Positions 19,323 to 28,130 of a stretch of 64,000 nt of DNA are shown piece by piece. Source of the stretch: Methanobacterium alkalithermotolerans. GTDB taxonomy: Archaea; Methanobacteriota; Methanobacteria; Methanobacteriales; Methanobacteriaceae. The notes beneath the pieces were generated by a model. It made no database searches and had not been told where the DNA came from. It saw only the letters and a list, made by a program, of their open reading frames with translations. How positions within the stretch are numbered: the stretch's first letter is position 1; every line of letters begins with the position of its first letter. The position numbers and the translations under genes are program-made. The stretch spans positions 1,426,001-1,490,000 of the forward strand of contig NZ_CP058560.1 in NCBI RefSeq assembly GCF_018141185.1. The letters are read 5' to 3'.

Positions 19323-20368
19323 TGGAAACAACTGAATATAAAGACGGTAAGGATATTACCGTGGAAAGAGCAGGCGAAGAAGATCGAAAATTGCTCTTTA
19401 AAGATGATCTATGCGCGGTTTGTGGATTATGTGAAAAAATTTGTCCAGTAACTGCAATTGAGGTAAATCCTACTGGTGCGATGATTCGTACTGAACAAGA
19501 CGTAAGTAAAATAGATATTGATGAACATAAGTGTGTTTTATGCGGTATGTGCAGTAGTATCTGTCCTTTCCAGGCTCTGGATTTAAAGATAGATGGAGAC
19601 AGCATAAAAGACCTTCAGTATCCTCAAATTATAAAATCAGCAGAAATCTCTGATGAGGAGTGTATCCAGTGTAAAGCATGTGAAACTGCATGTCCTCAGG
19701 ATGCAATTACTATTACTCGTGAACTGCCTAAAAGAGCAGACCTCATAACAGGTGAAATCGAAATAGATAAGGAAACCTGTATTTACTGTGGTATGTGTGA
19801 AGAAATGTGTCCGGTGGATGCTATTGATATAGCACACCAGGTCCCTACTTCGGACAATCCGGCAGTGGCTACTGACATCAATGTAAATGAAGACAAATGT
19901 GTCCACTGTGGAATCTGTAAGAGAATCTGTCCGGTAGACGCTATTATGCAGGTATGCAGAATCTGTCCTTATGGAGAATACGAAATTGAAGTACCAGAAG
20001 TCACTGGAACCTCCTATATTGACCCTGAACTATGTGTAAACTGTACCTGGTGTCAGGAAATTTGTCCTGTGGATGCAGCCAAAGTAAACAAACCTTTTGA
20101 AGGTGAATTGACCATAGACCAGGACACCTGCCAGGCCTGTGAAACCTGTGTAATGGTTTGTCCCTGCAATGTGTTATCTTTCCCTAAGGCGGAGAAATCA
20201 GGTGCAAAGCCGGAAAAACTGCATAAAGATGAAAGGTTCTGTATTTACTGTGGCGCCTGTCAGAAATCCTGTCCGGTGGATGCCATAGATGTTAAGAGGA
20301 CTAAAATTAACTACACACCAACCAAATCCAAGGCTTGGGTAAAGGCCTTTGAATCCTTGAAAAACTGA
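19322..20368 (+). CDS. fwdF: Formylmethanofuran dehydrogenase polyferredoxin FwdF
   Basis: Electron-carrier subunit of the tungsten formylmethanofuran dehydrogenase. I count eight [4Fe-4S] motifs (CAVCGLCEKICP, CVLCGMCSSICP, CIQCKACETACP, CIYCGMCEEMCP, CVHCGICKRICP, CVNCTWCQEICP, CQACETCVMVCP, CIYCGACQKSCP), the number expected for FwdF. The ATG at 19322 is used because it has AAGGAGG at the right distance; the in-frame TTG at 19319 is weaker. The stop of fwdH overlaps this start. A shorter paralogue is found at 36702-37703. Confidence 0.93.
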   Translation: METTEYKDGKDITVERAGEEDRKLLFKDDLCAVCGLCEKICPVTAIEVNPTGAMIRTEQDVSKIDIDEHKCVLCGMCSSICPFQALDLKIDGDSIKDLQYPQIIKSAEISDEECIQCKACETACPQDAITITRELPKRADLITGEIEIDKETCIYCGMCEEMCPVDAIDIAHQVPTSDNPAVATDINVNEDKCVHCGICKRICPVDAIMQVCRICPYGEYEIEVPEVTGTSYIDPELCVNCTWCQEICPVDAAKVNKPFEGELTIDQDTCQACETCVMVCPCNVLSFPKAEKSGAKPEKLHKDERFCIYCGACQKSCPVDAIDVKRTKINYTPTKSKAWVKAFESLKN

Positions 20369-20384
20369 ATATGGAGGCTATTAA

Positions 20385-20630
20385 ATGGCAATTGGACTAA
20401 AAGCTTACCGTGATATTTGTCACGGATGTGGAAACTGTGTTATAGCTTGCCCGGTTAACGCCCTCCGAAGCGAAGATGTCGCTGCAGGAAAGGGACCAAG
20501 CGAACTGTTGGACCTGATAATGATAGTAGAAGACGGAGCAGTACAACTAAAAAACGTGGATCTGTGCGGAAAGTGCGGAACCTGTGTAGAAAGCTGCCCG
20601 GTAGAAGCTATTAGACTGGAGGAATTGTGA
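20385..20630 (+). CDS. fwdG: Formylmethanofuran dehydrogenase ferredoxin FwdG
   Basis: An 81-residue ferredoxin with two [4Fe-4S] motifs: CHGCGNCVIACP and CGKCGTCVESCP. In the fwd complex it passes electrons between the catalytic core and FwdF. It starts 16 nt after fwdF with GGAGG before the ATG, and its TGA overlaps the ATG of fwdD. Confidence 0.92.
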   Translation: MAIGLKAYRDICHGCGNCVIACPVNALRSEDVAAGKGPSELLDLIMIVEDGAVQLKNVDLCGKCGTCVESCPVEAIRLEEL

Positions 20631-21013
20631 TGATAGTTAATCTAATCACAGGAAGAACTGTATGGCAAGGACAGGCAATTGAATCTGGAAAAGATCTGGA
20701 AATGTACATCAATGCTGCAGCTATAGCCCATATAAGTGATGAAATGATGGCTCAGATGGGCATTAAACCTGGACAAAACATTAAAATAATAGCGCCTGAT
20801 GGTGACGTGGTGGTTAAAGCAGTGGCTACCAAAGAAACTCTCCCTGAAGACACAATATACGTCCCTATGGGTCCCTGGGCTAATAGAGTGGTTGATCCTA
20901 CTACCAACTCCACTGCAATGCCCTCTTATAAAAATATACCTGTAGAGATTATGCCCACTGACGAAGAAGTACTGGACATGCCCACTCTAATGAAGGTATA
21001 CGGAAAAGTGTAA
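20630..21013 (+). CDS. fwdD: Formylmethanofuran dehydrogenase subunit D
   Basis: A 127-residue subunit that equals the C-terminal molybdopterin-dinucleotide-binding domain of larger oxidoreductases; together with FwdB it forms the tungsten active site. Typical segments are GIKPGQNIKIIAPDGDVVVKA and PMGPWANRVVD. ATG 20630 overlaps the fwdG stop (TGATG) and has GGAGG at 20618-20622; GTG 20627 is a weaker start. Confidence 0.92.
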   Translation: MIVNLITGRTVWQGQAIESGKDLEMYINAAAIAHISDEMMAQMGIKPGQNIKIIAPDGDVVVKAVATKETLPEDTIYVPMGPWANRVVDPTTNSTAMPSYKNIPVEIMPTDEEVLDMPTLMKVYGKV

Positions 21014-21046
21014 TATCCTACAACCAATCTAGGAGGATTAAATAAA

Positions 21047-22768
21047 ATGGAACGTATAATCAAGAACGGTGTTGTTTACTGTCCCTTAAATGGAATTAAT
21101 GGAGAAAAAATGGATATCTCCATAAAGGACGGTAAAATCGTTGAAAGTGTTAGTGATGATGCAGAAGTATTCGATGCTTCTGGACAAATCGTTATGCCTG
21201 GTGCTGTGGAGGTACACTCTCACATAGCAGGAGCAAAGGTAAACGTGGGTCGTATGATACGACCAGAGGACAGTAAAAAAGATGCAGAAGCTACAGTAGA
21301 AGCAACTCATCGTAGGGCCGGAAGTGGTTTTTCAGTGCCTTCCACCCACATGACCGGATACCGGTATGCACAGATGGGTTACACCACTGCCATGGAAGCA
21401 GCCATGCCTCCATTACTGGCCCGGCACACCCACGAAGAACTGCAGGCCACTCCTATCCTGGATCATGCTGCATTTCCCTTATTTGGAAACAACTGGTTTG
21501 TGATGGACTATTTAGGTGAAGGAGACATAGACTCCTGTGCAGCCTATGCTTCCTGGTTACTAAAAGCTACCAAAGGTTATGCTATTAAGATAGTAAACCC
21601 CTGTGGAACTGAAGCTTGGGGATGGGGAGGAAATGTGCATGGAATTCATGATACTGCTCCTCACTTTAAAGTAACCCCTGCAGAAATGATTAAAGGACTG
21701 GCTGAAGTTAATGAAAAATTGAGATTACCTCACTCCATACACCTGCACTGTAATGACCTGGGACACCCTGGAAACTATGAAACCACCATAGAGTCCTTTG
21801 AGGTACCTAAAGGAATTAAGGTTAACCCTGCTACCGGAAGCAGAGATACCATTGTGCATGGTACTCATGTCCAGTACCACAGTTACGCTGGTACTTCCTG
21901 GAGAGACTTTGAATCTGCAGCAGACAAAGTGGCGGATTATGTAAATAAAAACGACCACATCACCATTGACATTGGTCAGGTTACCCTGGATGAAACCACC
22001 ACCATGACTGCTGATGGACCGATGGAATACGATTTACACTCTCTAAATGGTCTAAAATGGGCTAACTGTGATGTGGAAATGGAAACCGGTTCTGGAGTAG
22101 TTCCTTTCATCTACTCAGCTAAGGCACCAGTACCTGCTGTTCAATGGGCTATTGGTATGGAACTATCCTTACTGGTTAAGGATCCTGCCAAAATATGTCT
22201 AACCACCGACAGTCCTAATGCAGGACCATTCACCAGATACCCTAGAATATTTGCCTGGCTCATGAGTAATCAGTACCGGGAAGACATGCTGGAAAACAAA
22301 CTCCACAAATGGGCTCAAAAAAGAAGCAGTATTGCTACCATTGACCGTGAATTCTCTTTCTACGAAATTGCACAGGCTACCAGGGGCACTCCCGCCAAAG
22401 TACTGGGCCTAAGCGACTTAAAAGGACACCTGGGTGCAGGTGCTGATGCGGATGTGGCAGTCTACAACATGAACCCGGACACCATAGACCCATCTAGTGA
22501 CTACATGGCCATTGAACAAGGATTCCAGAAAGCAAGTATGGTATTCAAAGACGGTGAATTGGCTGTAAAAGACGGAGAAGTAATCAATACTGGATTAAAA
22601 GGAAAAACCTTCTGGGCCGATACTCAAGTGGAACAAAACTCCTACAATGCGGTCTTAAAAGAAGTGGAAAGACAGTTTGTTAAATACTACTCCATTGGAT
22701 TCAAAAATTACCCGGTAGAAGACGAATACATCTCCAAGTCAGCTCCCATTAAAGGGGTGATGTTATGA
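21047..22768 (+). CDS. fwdA: Formylmethanofuran dehydrogenase subunit A
   Basis: The amidohydrolase-fold subunit that joins formate to the amino group of methanofuran. The 573-residue protein has the metal-binding VHSHIAGAKVNVGR near residue 60 and a Lys in YAIKIVNPCG (residue 181), which should be the carboxylated lysine that bridges the two metals. Start ATG 21047 is preceded by AGGAGG. It overlaps fwdC by four bases (ATGA). Confidence 0.95.
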   Translation: MERIIKNGVVYCPLNGINGEKMDISIKDGKIVESVSDDAEVFDASGQIVMPGAVEVHSHIAGAKVNVGRMIRPEDSKKDAEATVEATHRRAGSGFSVPSTHMTGYRYAQMGYTTAMEAAMPPLLARHTHEELQATPILDHAAFPLFGNNWFVMDYLGEGDIDSCAAYASWLLKATKGYAIKIVNPCGTEAWGWGGNVHGIHDTAPHFKVTPAEMIKGLAEVNEKLRLPHSIHLHCNDLGHPGNYETTIESFEVPKGIKVNPATGSRDTIVHGTHVQYHSYAGTSWRDFESAADKVADYVNKNDHITIDIGQVTLDETTTMTADGPMEYDLHSLNGLKWANCDVEMETGSGVVPFIYSAKAPVPAVQWAIGMELSLLVKDPAKICLTTDSPNAGPFTRYPRIFAWLMSNQYREDMLENKLHKWAQKRSSIATIDREFSFYEIAQATRGTPAKVLGLSDLKGHLGAGADADVAVYNMNPDTIDPSSDYMAIEQGFQKASMVFKDGELAVKDGEVINTGLKGKTFWADTQVEQNSYNAVLKEVERQFVKYYSIGFKNYPVEDEYISKSAPIKGVML

Positions 22769-23580
22769 GTGAAATAATACTAACTCCTAAAGAACAACCA
22801 CAGGTACCTCTGGAAACTCCCAACATTAAACCAGACGTATTTGCAGGAAAAACCATTGATGAAATCAAAGAACTGGAAATCGACCACGGAAAAGAAACAG
22901 TTAAATTAGCTGACTTTTTTGATGTAGAAGGAACTCCTGGTGAAACTGCAGCTGAAATCAAAATCATTATCGATGGTGATGTAAGCAACACCAAAAGAAT
23001 TGGACAGGAAATGACCGCTGGCGAAATCCTGGTAAAGGGCGATGTAAACATGTACGTCGGCCTGGAGATGGAAGGTGGAAAAATCACCGTCCAGGGTGAT
23101 GCCGCTGCCTGGGCTGGCCAGAACATGAAAGGAGGAGAACTGGAAATAATGGGCGACGCCGGAGATTACGTAGGATCATCCTACCGTGGTGACTGGAGAG
23201 GAATGAGCGGAGGCCTTATAACCATCCATGGTAATGTCGGTTACGAAATTGCCGAGTACATGGGTGGAGGAAAAATAGTGGTTAAAGGAAACGCTGATCA
23301 GATGCCTGGAGTACACATGAGTAATGGTGTACTGATTATCGAAGGTAATGTAACCTCCAGAACTGGTGGAGAAATGAGCGGTGGAAACATCGTGGTAAAA
23401 GGTGTGGTTGGAGAATTCCTGCCAGGCTTTAGTTACTGGGGTGTTGAAAAGAACATAGAGGTAGGAGGGGAAGATATACCTGGAGTGTTCTATAAATTCA
23501 CCGGTGATAACGCCATAAAAGGAGCTAAAGGAACAGTATACGTAGCTGTAGCTGGCAACAAGCACATAGCTCCAAAATAA
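22765..23580 (+). CDS. fwdC: Formylmethanofuran dehydrogenase subunit C
   Basis: A 271-residue beta-helix protein that holds the complex together, with glycine-rich repeats typical of the GltS C-terminal-like fold (GNADQMPGVHMSNGVLIIEGNV and related blocks every 19-22 residues). The start ATG overlaps the fwdA stop, which suggests translational coupling. It precedes fwdB by 21 nt. Confidence 0.94.
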   Translation: MSEIILTPKEQPQVPLETPNIKPDVFAGKTIDEIKELEIDHGKETVKLADFFDVEGTPGETAAEIKIIIDGDVSNTKRIGQEMTAGEILVKGDVNMYVGLEMEGGKITVQGDAAAWAGQNMKGGELEIMGDAGDYVGSSYRGDWRGMSGGLITIHGNVGYEIAEYMGGGKIVVKGNADQMPGVHMSNGVLIIEGNVTSRTGGEMSGGNIVVKGVVGEFLPGFSYWGVEKNIEVGGEDIPGVFYKFTGDNAIKGAKGTVYVAVAGNKHIAPK

Positions 23581-23601
23581 TAAATTAAAGAGGTAATATT
23601 T

Positions 23602-24900
23602 ATGGAATTAGTAAACAACGTGGTTTGTCCTTTCTGTGGAACACTTTGTGATGATATCATATGTAAGGTAGAAGATGATGAGATCGTTGGAACCTACAAT
23701 GCATGTATCATTGGACACAGTAAATTTGTCCACACTGAAGGCGCCATGAGATACAAAAAACCCCTTTTACGTAAAAATGGGGAATTTGTGGAAATAAGCT
23801 ATGAAGAAGCTATTGATAAAGCCGCCCAAATACTGGTGGATGCTAAAAGACCTCTAATGTACGGATGGAGCTGTACTGATTGTTCAGCTCAAGAGTCAGG
23901 TATGGAATTAGCTGAAGAAGTAAGAGCCGTGGTGGATAACACTGCATCAGTATGTCACGGACCTTCTCTTTTAGCTGTACACGATACTGGTTATCCAGTA
24001 TGTACTCTGGGAGAAGTTAAAAATCGAGCCGATATAGTGGTTTACTGGGGATGCAATCCTTTCCACGCTCACCCCCGTCATTTATCCCGACACTCCTTTG
24101 CTCGTGGATTCTTCCGGGAGCGAGGACGTGCTGACCGGACCATTATTGTGGTGGATCCTCGAAAGAGTGACACCTCTAAACTAGCCGACATACACCTGCA
24201 ACTGGACTACAATAATGACTATGAACTGGTAGATGCTATGAGATCTGCCTTAAAAGGTCATGAAATCTTATATGATAAAGTAGCAGGAATACCCCGTGAT
24301 GATATTGTGGGAGCAGTAGAAGCACTCAAAAAAGCCCAGTTTGGTATTCTCTTCTTCGGTATGGGTATCACCCACTCCCTGGGTAAGCACCGAAACATTG
24401 ATACTGCCATTATGATGATTCAGGAACTCAACCAGTTTGCCAAGTGGACCCTTATCCCTATGAGGGGTCACTACAATGTGAATGGATTTAACCAGGTATG
24501 TACCTGGGAAAGTGGATACCCATTCTGTGTGGACTTTGCCACTGGAACTCCTAGATACAATCCGGGAGAAACTGGGTCCAATGACATACTTCAAAATAGA
24601 GAAGCAGACGCCATGATGGTAATTGCTTCTGATCCTGGTGCTCACTTCCCACAAAATGCGCTTCATGTCATGGCTGAAATGCCGGTCATTGCCATAGAAC
24701 CTCACCGAACACCTACAACTGAATTAGCAGATCTTATTATTCCTCCTGCAATTGTGGGGATGGAAGCAGAAGGTACTGCCTATCGTATGGATGGTGTTCC
24801 ACTGAGAATGAAAAAAGTGGTTGAATCTGATCTACTTTCTGATAAAGAGATCCTGGATAAGATTCTGGAAAAAGTAAACCAACTAAAAGCATCTAAATAA
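23602..24900 (+). CDS. fwdB: Formylmethanofuran dehydrogenase catalytic subunit B
   Basis: Tungstopterin subunit that reduces CO2 to formate. 432 residues. An N-terminal [4Fe-4S] motif (CPFCGTLCDDIIC) is followed by the metal ligand Cys118 in ASVCHGPSLLA; the residue number equals that of the M. wolfei enzyme. Ordinary Cys, so no selenocysteine. The gene closes the operon. FwdB here lacks its own dinucleotide-binding C-terminus, which is supplied by FwdD. Confidence 0.95.
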   Translation: MELVNNVVCPFCGTLCDDIICKVEDDEIVGTYNACIIGHSKFVHTEGAMRYKKPLLRKNGEFVEISYEEAIDKAAQILVDAKRPLMYGWSCTDCSAQESGMELAEEVRAVVDNTASVCHGPSLLAVHDTGYPVCTLGEVKNRADIVVYWGCNPFHAHPRHLSRHSFARGFFRERGRADRTIIVVDPRKSDTSKLADIHLQLDYNNDYELVDAMRSALKGHEILYDKVAGIPRDDIVGAVEALKKAQFGILFFGMGITHSLGKHRNIDTAIMMIQELNQFAKWTLIPMRGHYNVNGFNQVCTWESGYPFCVDFATGTPRYNPGETGSNDILQNREADAMMVIASDPGAHFPQNALHVMAEMPVIAIEPHRTPTTELADLIIPPAIVGMEAEGTAYRMDGVPLRMKKVVESDLLSDKEILDKILEKVNQLKASK

Positions 24901-24907
24901 ATAAGTT

Positions 24908-24940
24908 AAGCCCTTCGGGGTTTAATATTTTTTTTTTTTA
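24908..24940 (+). terminator. Terminator of the fwd operon
   Basis: A 6-bp stem (AAGCCC with GGGTTT, including one G-T pair) closed by TTCG, followed by a run of twelve T's at 24928-24939. It lies 8 nt after fwdB and before a gene on the opposite strand. Confidence 0.85.
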
Positions 24941-24952
24941 ATTAAAATAATT

Positions 24953-25726
24953 CTATTTTAATGCAATACAAGCTTTTCTATCCATTATATCTATTATTTT
25001 TACATCAATACCATAAACTTTTTTCATGTTCTTTTCGTTAATCACTTTTTCTGGGGATCCCATATCAATTAAGGACTTTCCTTTCATTAAAGCTACCTTT
25101 TTAGCTGAAAGAAAAGCATGATCTGGAAAATGAGAAGACATTATTATAGATAGTCCTTTTTTAGCCAGCTGGTCAATAATGCTCAAGGTTCTGATCTGAT
25201 TTCCAAAATCCAAATGAGAGGTAGGTTCATCTAAAATTAAAACCTCTGGCTCCTGAGCCAATACACGAGCAATAAAAACCAGCTGCTGCTCACCTCCGCT
25301 TATTTCTGTATATGCTTTATCCTTCATATGGTAAATTTTAAGATCTTTTAAGGATTTTTTGGCTATTTTAATATCCCGGGTTGAGGGAGAAGAAAAGGTA
25401 TCAATATGGGGTGCCCTCCCCATTAGTACTACGTCTAAAACTGTAAACGGAAAGGTTGAATTATGCATCTGAGGTATATATCCCATACTTTTAGCTATTG
25501 TGGAAGCTTTAAGGCCTTGAATATTAATTCCATTCAGTGCCACTTTCCCCGAATCAAGCCGAATCAGACCATTTAAACATTTAAGCAATGTTGTTTTTCC
25601 AGCACCATTAGCACCTAAAATGCATAAAACATCCCCTTTTTTCAACTTAAAGCTTATTTTTTCAAATATATTTTCCTGTTTATTATAGGAGAATGTTCCC
25701 TCAATCATTTCCAGCAAGTAACTCAT
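24953..25726 (-). CDS. ABC transporter ATPase, FecE/BtuD type
   Basis: ATP-hydrolysing subunit of an importer, about 257 residues: Walker A GANGAGKTT, signature ISGGEQQLVFIARVL and Walker B VLILDEPTSHLDF. ATG 25726 overlaps the permease stop by four bases (ATGA); the in-frame GTG at 25732 is an alternative. Family members import iron complexes, cobalamin or, in some cases (MolC), molybdate; the substrate here is not proven. Confidence 0.88.
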   Translation of the reverse strand: MSYLLEMIEGTFSYNKQENIFEKISFKLKKGDVLCILGANGAGKTTLLKCLNGLIRLDSGKVALNGINIQGLKASTIAKSMGYIPQMHNSTFPFTVLDVVLMGRAPHIDTFSSPSTRDIKIAKKSLKDLKIYHMKDKAYTEISGGEQQLVFIARVLAQEPEVLILDEPTSHLDFGNQIRTLSIIDQLAKKGLSIIMSSHFPDHAFLSAKKVALMKGKSLIDMGSPEKVINEKNMKKVYGIDVKIIDIMDRKACIALK

Positions 25727-26775
25727 GCCCACACCTCTTTACTTTTCCTTAAAAGATAAAGGAAGAAAGGTGCACCTATTATTGCGGTTAAAATTCCCAA
25801 TGGAATTTCGGTGGTGGTGATTGTACGGGCAACATTATCTATTAAAAGTAAAAAAAACGCACCTAGAATGATGCTGACTGGTAAAAGTACTTTATGATCT
25901 GGACCAACAATCATACGCCCTACATGTGGTATTACAAGTCCAATCCAGCCAATTATTCCACAAATACTCACTGCTGATGCAGTAATGATGGTACAACACA
26001 GGATTATGATTCCCTGCAGTTTTTTAGTATTAACTCCCAGGGTCTGGGCTTCTTCCTCTCCCATAGAAATTACATTTATTCTCCAGCGTATCAGTAAAAG
26101 GATAATAGATCCTATTATTATGGGGATACCCATAATGAATAAATCTTGATTATTAACTGCAGCTAAACTTCCCATTAACCAGAAAACTATGGTTTGGAGT
26201 TGCCCATAAGGGTCAGCCACATATTTAATAAGCGATAAAAGTGCTGAAAACAATGATGCAATGGCAATACCACATAAAACCAGGGTTAGAATGGACGTAC
26301 CCTTGAATGTCCTTCCTAAAACATAAGTTAACCCTACAGCGGTTAAACCCCAGAAAAATGCAGAAAATTGTATCATGAATACACTTGCTGAAAATAGAAT
26401 AGCAATGGCGGCTCCAAAACCAGCACCAGCAGAAACCCCTAATTTATCTGGAGAAACCAGAGGATTTTGAAATAATCCCTGGAAACAAGCACCCGCTAGA
26501 GATAAAGAACCACCAACCATCATAGCGGCCATTATACGGGGTAACCTAATGTCAAAAATGATGGTATTTACAGTAGCAGGTAAGCTAGATTCCAAAAAAA
26601 ATATTTTGGAAATTAATGCTACAATTACATTATAAGGGGAAACGGGATATCTCCCAATAAGAAACGAAAAGAAGAATAAAATAATAAGTAGGATTGAAAT
26701 TAAGGCGGCTGCTGATATTTGGTGCGTTCTAATTCTTTCCTGAATATTGATTTTTATCATCATATGCACCACCAT
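25723..26775 (-). CDS. ABC transporter permease, FecCD family
   Basis: A 350-residue permease with about ten hydrophobic segments. Family features are LPRIMAAMMVGGSLSLAGACFQGLFQNPLVSPDKLGVSAGAGFGA near residue 90 and CGIIGWIGLVIPHVGR near 275. The gene starts directly after the stop of the binding protein and overlaps the ATPase, so the three form one operon. It is listed as a class II importer; substrate unknown. Confidence 0.88.
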   Translation of the reverse strand: MVVHMMIKINIQERIRTHQISAAALISILLIILFFFSFLIGRYPVSPYNVIVALISKIFFLESSLPATVNTIIFDIRLPRIMAAMMVGGSLSLAGACFQGLFQNPLVSPDKLGVSAGAGFGAAIAILFSASVFMIQFSAFFWGLTAVGLTYVLGRTFKGTSILTLVLCGIAIASLFSALLSLIKYVADPYGQLQTIVFWLMGSLAAVNNQDLFIMGIPIIIGSIILLLIRWRINVISMGEEEAQTLGVNTKKLQGIIILCCTIITASAVSICGIIGWIGLVIPHVGRMIVGPDHKVLLPVSIILGAFFLLLIDNVARTITTTEIPLGILTAIIGAPFFLYLLRKSKEVWA

Positions 26776-27846
26776 TTAGAAGTCTTTTAGACCAGATTGC
26801 CTTAAAATTTCTGTAACTTCAACATCAGTAAGATTGTAATGATAAAACTCAGCATAGAATTCTTTAGTAAGGCTTTTTATATCAAGGTCTTTGAATTGGT
26901 CAGGATAAATAACTTTAGCAGTCCAAGGAATTCCAATTATGGTGTTAGCTCCTGGTGGACCCTCAAACCAGTTGAAAGGAGACTGGGGAACCAGGTATAC
27001 TTCTCTGTTTTTCACTGCATCGATATTCTTCCATTGAGGATGGGAATATATACTTTCATAGAACTGGGAATCACTGGTTATGATTACCTCCGGATTCCAT
27101 TTTAATATTAACTCCATGGAAACTCCCACTCCTCCTTTTGTTATAGGAGCTTCCACTACATTCTTACCTCCGCACATAGTTATTAGATTGGCATGCTGAG
27201 CACCAGGGGCATAAGTCTTTAAACCATCAGGGTCTTTTCCATAATAAACTTTTTTTCTTTCAGCTTCAGGAATAGATGCAATTGTACCATTTACCTGACT
27301 TAAAACTTTATCATGGAAATTTATAAGCTTTCTTGCTTTTTCAGGCTCTTGCAAAATGTCTCCCATAAACTCAATCGAAGGGATGATGCTGGTTAAATTA
27401 TTATCCCCTTCTACATCCAATACCGGTATCTGGCCAAATTTATGTTGTATTTCTTCCACAATTTCTACAGTACCTCCATGCCCCACCAGGATGATGTCTG
27501 GATGAGCAGAAATAATGGACTCATAATTCGCATCTTTTTTTCCACCGCCCAAAACAGGGAGATTTTGATATTCTGGAGTCATGTACTGATTTTCTTTTTC
27601 TCCTCGACCAGTATCCCATCCTACCATCTTATCTGGAGCAAGCATGTAAAGCTGGACTGTGGTTGAAGAACTCAGTGAATACACTTTGCTTATATTTGAA
27701 GGCACGGGAACTTTTCTGTCTAACATGTCTGTAATATGATTACTTTCACCATAACCCTGGGGGTCCTGGGTTAAAAATGATCCAATAAAACCGACAGACA
27801 TGAGAAATATTATCAATGATGCCATTATGATTTTTTTAGTTACCAT
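26776..27846 (-). CDS. Periplasmic-binding protein of a FecBCD-type importer
   Basis: The 356-residue protein has a hydrophobic N-terminus (IIMASLIIFLMSVGFIGSFL) that acts as a membrane anchor or signal. It lacks a Cys lipobox. The ligand domain has the class III fold and segments typical of iron-complex or molybdate binders (SAHPDIILVGHGG, KGGVGVSMELILKWNPEVII, FNWFEGPPGANTIIGIPW). It is the first gene of the operon. A promoter with an inverted-repeat operator lies 32-55 bp upstream of its start. Iron complex, cobalamin, or molybdate/tungstate are all possible; the neighbouring W/Mo genes favour the last, as inference. Confidence 0.8.
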   Translation of the reverse strand: MVTKKIIMASLIIFLMSVGFIGSFLTQDPQGYGESNHITDMLDRKVPVPSNISKVYSLSSSTTVQLYMLAPDKMVGWDTGRGEKENQYMTPEYQNLPVLGGGKKDANYESIISAHPDIILVGHGGTVEIVEEIQHKFGQIPVLDVEGDNNLTSIIPSIEFMGDILQEPEKARKLINFHDKVLSQVNGTIASIPEAERKKVYYGKDPDGLKTYAPGAQHANLITMCGGKNVVEAPITKGGVGVSMELILKWNPEVIITSDSQFYESIYSHPQWKNIDAVKNREVYLVPQSPFNWFEGPPGANTIIGIPWTAKVIYPDQFKDLDIKSLTKEFYAEFYHYNLTDVEVTEILRQSGLKDF

Positions 27847-27877
27847 GAAAACGACTCCTAAAATAGATTTTTCTTAT

Positions 27878-27901
27878 CGATATGAATTTATAAACTTATT
27901 G
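27878..27901 (-). promoter_or_regulatory. Putative operator over TATA box of FecBCD-type operon
   Basis: Left half CGATATG is exact; the right half (ACTTATTG) differs at two positions from the ACATATCG of sites at 33085 and 36617. Between them is TTTATA, which read on the minus strand gives TTTATAAAT, a plausible TATA box at 20-30 bp upstream of a start site just before ATG 27846. Confidence 0.5.
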
Positions 27902-27964
27902 AAATTTAACTTTATTTTACACAATGAATGCCTTAAATCACTTTATCATATAAATTATCAGTAT

Positions 27965-27988
27965 CGATATGTATATATATACATTACT
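27965..27988 (+). promoter_or_regulatory. Related half-site upstream of the divergent surface-protein unit
   Basis: CGATATGTA begins at 27965, followed by TATATATA (a TATA-like run), then TACATTACT, which only partly matches the TACATATCG half. It is 60-80 bp upstream of the small gene at 28047 and could control it or both divergent units. Confidence 0.35.
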
Positions 27989-28046
27989 AAAAAACTAAAA
28001 TAATACTCATGGAGAATTTTGCATAATTTAAATGAGGAGAAGGTAG

Positions 28047-28130
28047 ATGAAACAAAATCAACTTAAAAAGATGTTAAAACTTATTATAGATTCAACTATT
28101 CCTTTAATTAATCAAATTGGGGTTGAATGA
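28047..28130 (+). CDS. Candidate 27-residue peptide gene
   Basis: ATG 28047 to TGA 28128-28130 encodes 27 residues (starting MKQNQLKKMLKLIID). A strong ribosome site (GAGGAGAAGG) lies 6 nt upstream, and the stop is directly followed by the ATG of the surface protein gene, so the two are probably translated together. The peptide is basic then hydrophobic and its function is unknown. It may instead be a leader that controls the next gene. Confidence 0.4.
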   Translation: MKQNQLKKMLKLIIDSTIPLINQIGVE

